Shown piece by piece: positions 63,845 through 64,000 of a DNA stretch of 64,000 bases (position 1 is its first letter; each line of letters opens with the position of its first letter). The translations under genes and the position numbers were made by a program. The DNA comes from Oceanobacillus alkalisoli. GTDB taxonomy: Bacteria > Bacillota > Bacilli > Bacillales > Amphibacillaceae. The notes beneath the pieces are model-generated. The model was not told the origin of the DNA. It saw only the letters and a list, made by a program, of their open reading frames with translations, and did no database searches. The stretch is taken from NCBI RefSeq assembly GCF_021556485.1, contig NZ_JAKGBW010000004.1:186001-250000 (forward strand), given 5' to 3'.

Positions 63845-63873
63845 TAGGACATTGCCTCTGACCCCATTGTCCC
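63845..63873 (-). repeat. Stop-proximal GGGACA...GGGGTCAGAG repeat
   Basis: On the - strand TGGGACAATGGGGTCAGAGG then CAATGTCCTAC, starting 1 nt after the stop of the partial gene at 63875. Confidence 0.65.
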
Positions 63874-63874
63874 A

Positions 63875-64000
63875 TTAATTCAGCTTTTCTCTTAGGAGGG
63901 TGGTTCGGCCTTCGATAAGTGGTTGGAAGATGCCGAGTACTGGTTTCCACGCTAAGAGATAGACGATTCCCGCTGAGATGGCAGCTAGACCGATAACGTC
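63875..64000 (-). CDS. C-terminal end of a membrane protein (5' part outside window)
   Basis: 41 codons plus TAA, read in frame from the window edge: a hydrophobic helix (VIGLAAISAGIVYLLAW) followed by KPVLGIFQPLIEGRTTLL and a basic end. Codon use matches neighbours. Too short to identify. Confidence 0.55.
   Translation of the reverse strand, partial: DVIGLAAISAGIVYLLAWKPVLGIFQPLIEGRTTLLREKLN

Overview
This 64 kb window comes from a low-to-mid GC, endospore-forming Bacillota of the Bacillaceae/Planococcaceae type. A Sporosarcina-like Planococcaceae is my best guess, but the genus cannot be proven from the sequence alone. Sporulation and germination genes (spoIIR, spo0F, gerQ, a pbpG-type class A PBP) sit in a backbone with almost the same gene order as the Bacillus subtilis atp-upp-glyA-ywl-prfA-tdk-rho-spo0F-pyrG-rpoE-argS-pbpG-ywh-ywf-ywd segment. 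I see no rRNA, tRNA, CRISPR array, prophage or complete insertion sequence.

Layout. 1-7.7 kb: the F1Fo ATP synthase operon, read leftward (atpI-B-E-F-H-A-G-D-C, atpC cut by the window edge), with two unusually long structured intercistronic inserts (atpA/atpG and atpG/atpD). 7.9-10.1 kb: a secreted Vpr-type subtilisin. 10.4-15.4 kb: upp, glyA, ywlG, rpiB, an MCP and the arginine phosphatase ywlE. 15.7-21 kb: mntP, ywlC, a small GNAT-like gene, spoIIR, prmC and prfA; six exact DnaA boxes are concentrated around ywlC/spoIIR. 21.4-29.3 kb: tdk, a type-B rpmE, rho, glpX, murZ, tal, fba, spo0F. 30-32.3 kb: pyrG, with a CTP-sensing slippage attenuator signature, and rpoE.

32.4-44.4 kb: a fatty/branched-acid catabolic locus (fadF, mmgA/B/C-like thiolase, dehydrogenase and acyl-CoA dehydrogenase, acdA, meaB, a TetR regulator, fused isobutyryl-CoA mutase icmF). 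FadR-like operators lie in front of fadF and of the thiolase gene. 45.2-47.3 kb: argS-ywiB. 47.9-51.8 kb, rightward: the PBP, then an M-box riboswitch controlling mgtE. 52.2-60.4 kb: ywhD, ywgA, ywfO (leftward), lipL (rightward), pta (leftward), hemQ and gerQ (rightward), ywdK and ywdI (leftward) and small genes. 60.4-64 kb: UbiB/AarF kinase with a phasin-like partner, a YjiH-type membrane protein and the 3' end of an unidentified membrane protein gene.

The least explained part is the intergenic DNA. It holds several families of repeats: a composite ~440 bp non-coding element with a shared end motif (two full inverted copies, one half copy, one internal-deletion copy); a GGGACA...GGGGTCAGAG hairpin repeat always placed directly after stop codons; a MITE-like pair flanking mntP that differs by exactly one 46 bp hairpin; a 123 bp tandem repeat; and a large element related to the atpG/atpD insert. 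Regulation can be read in detail at pyrG, mgtE, spoIIR, fadF and mntP.
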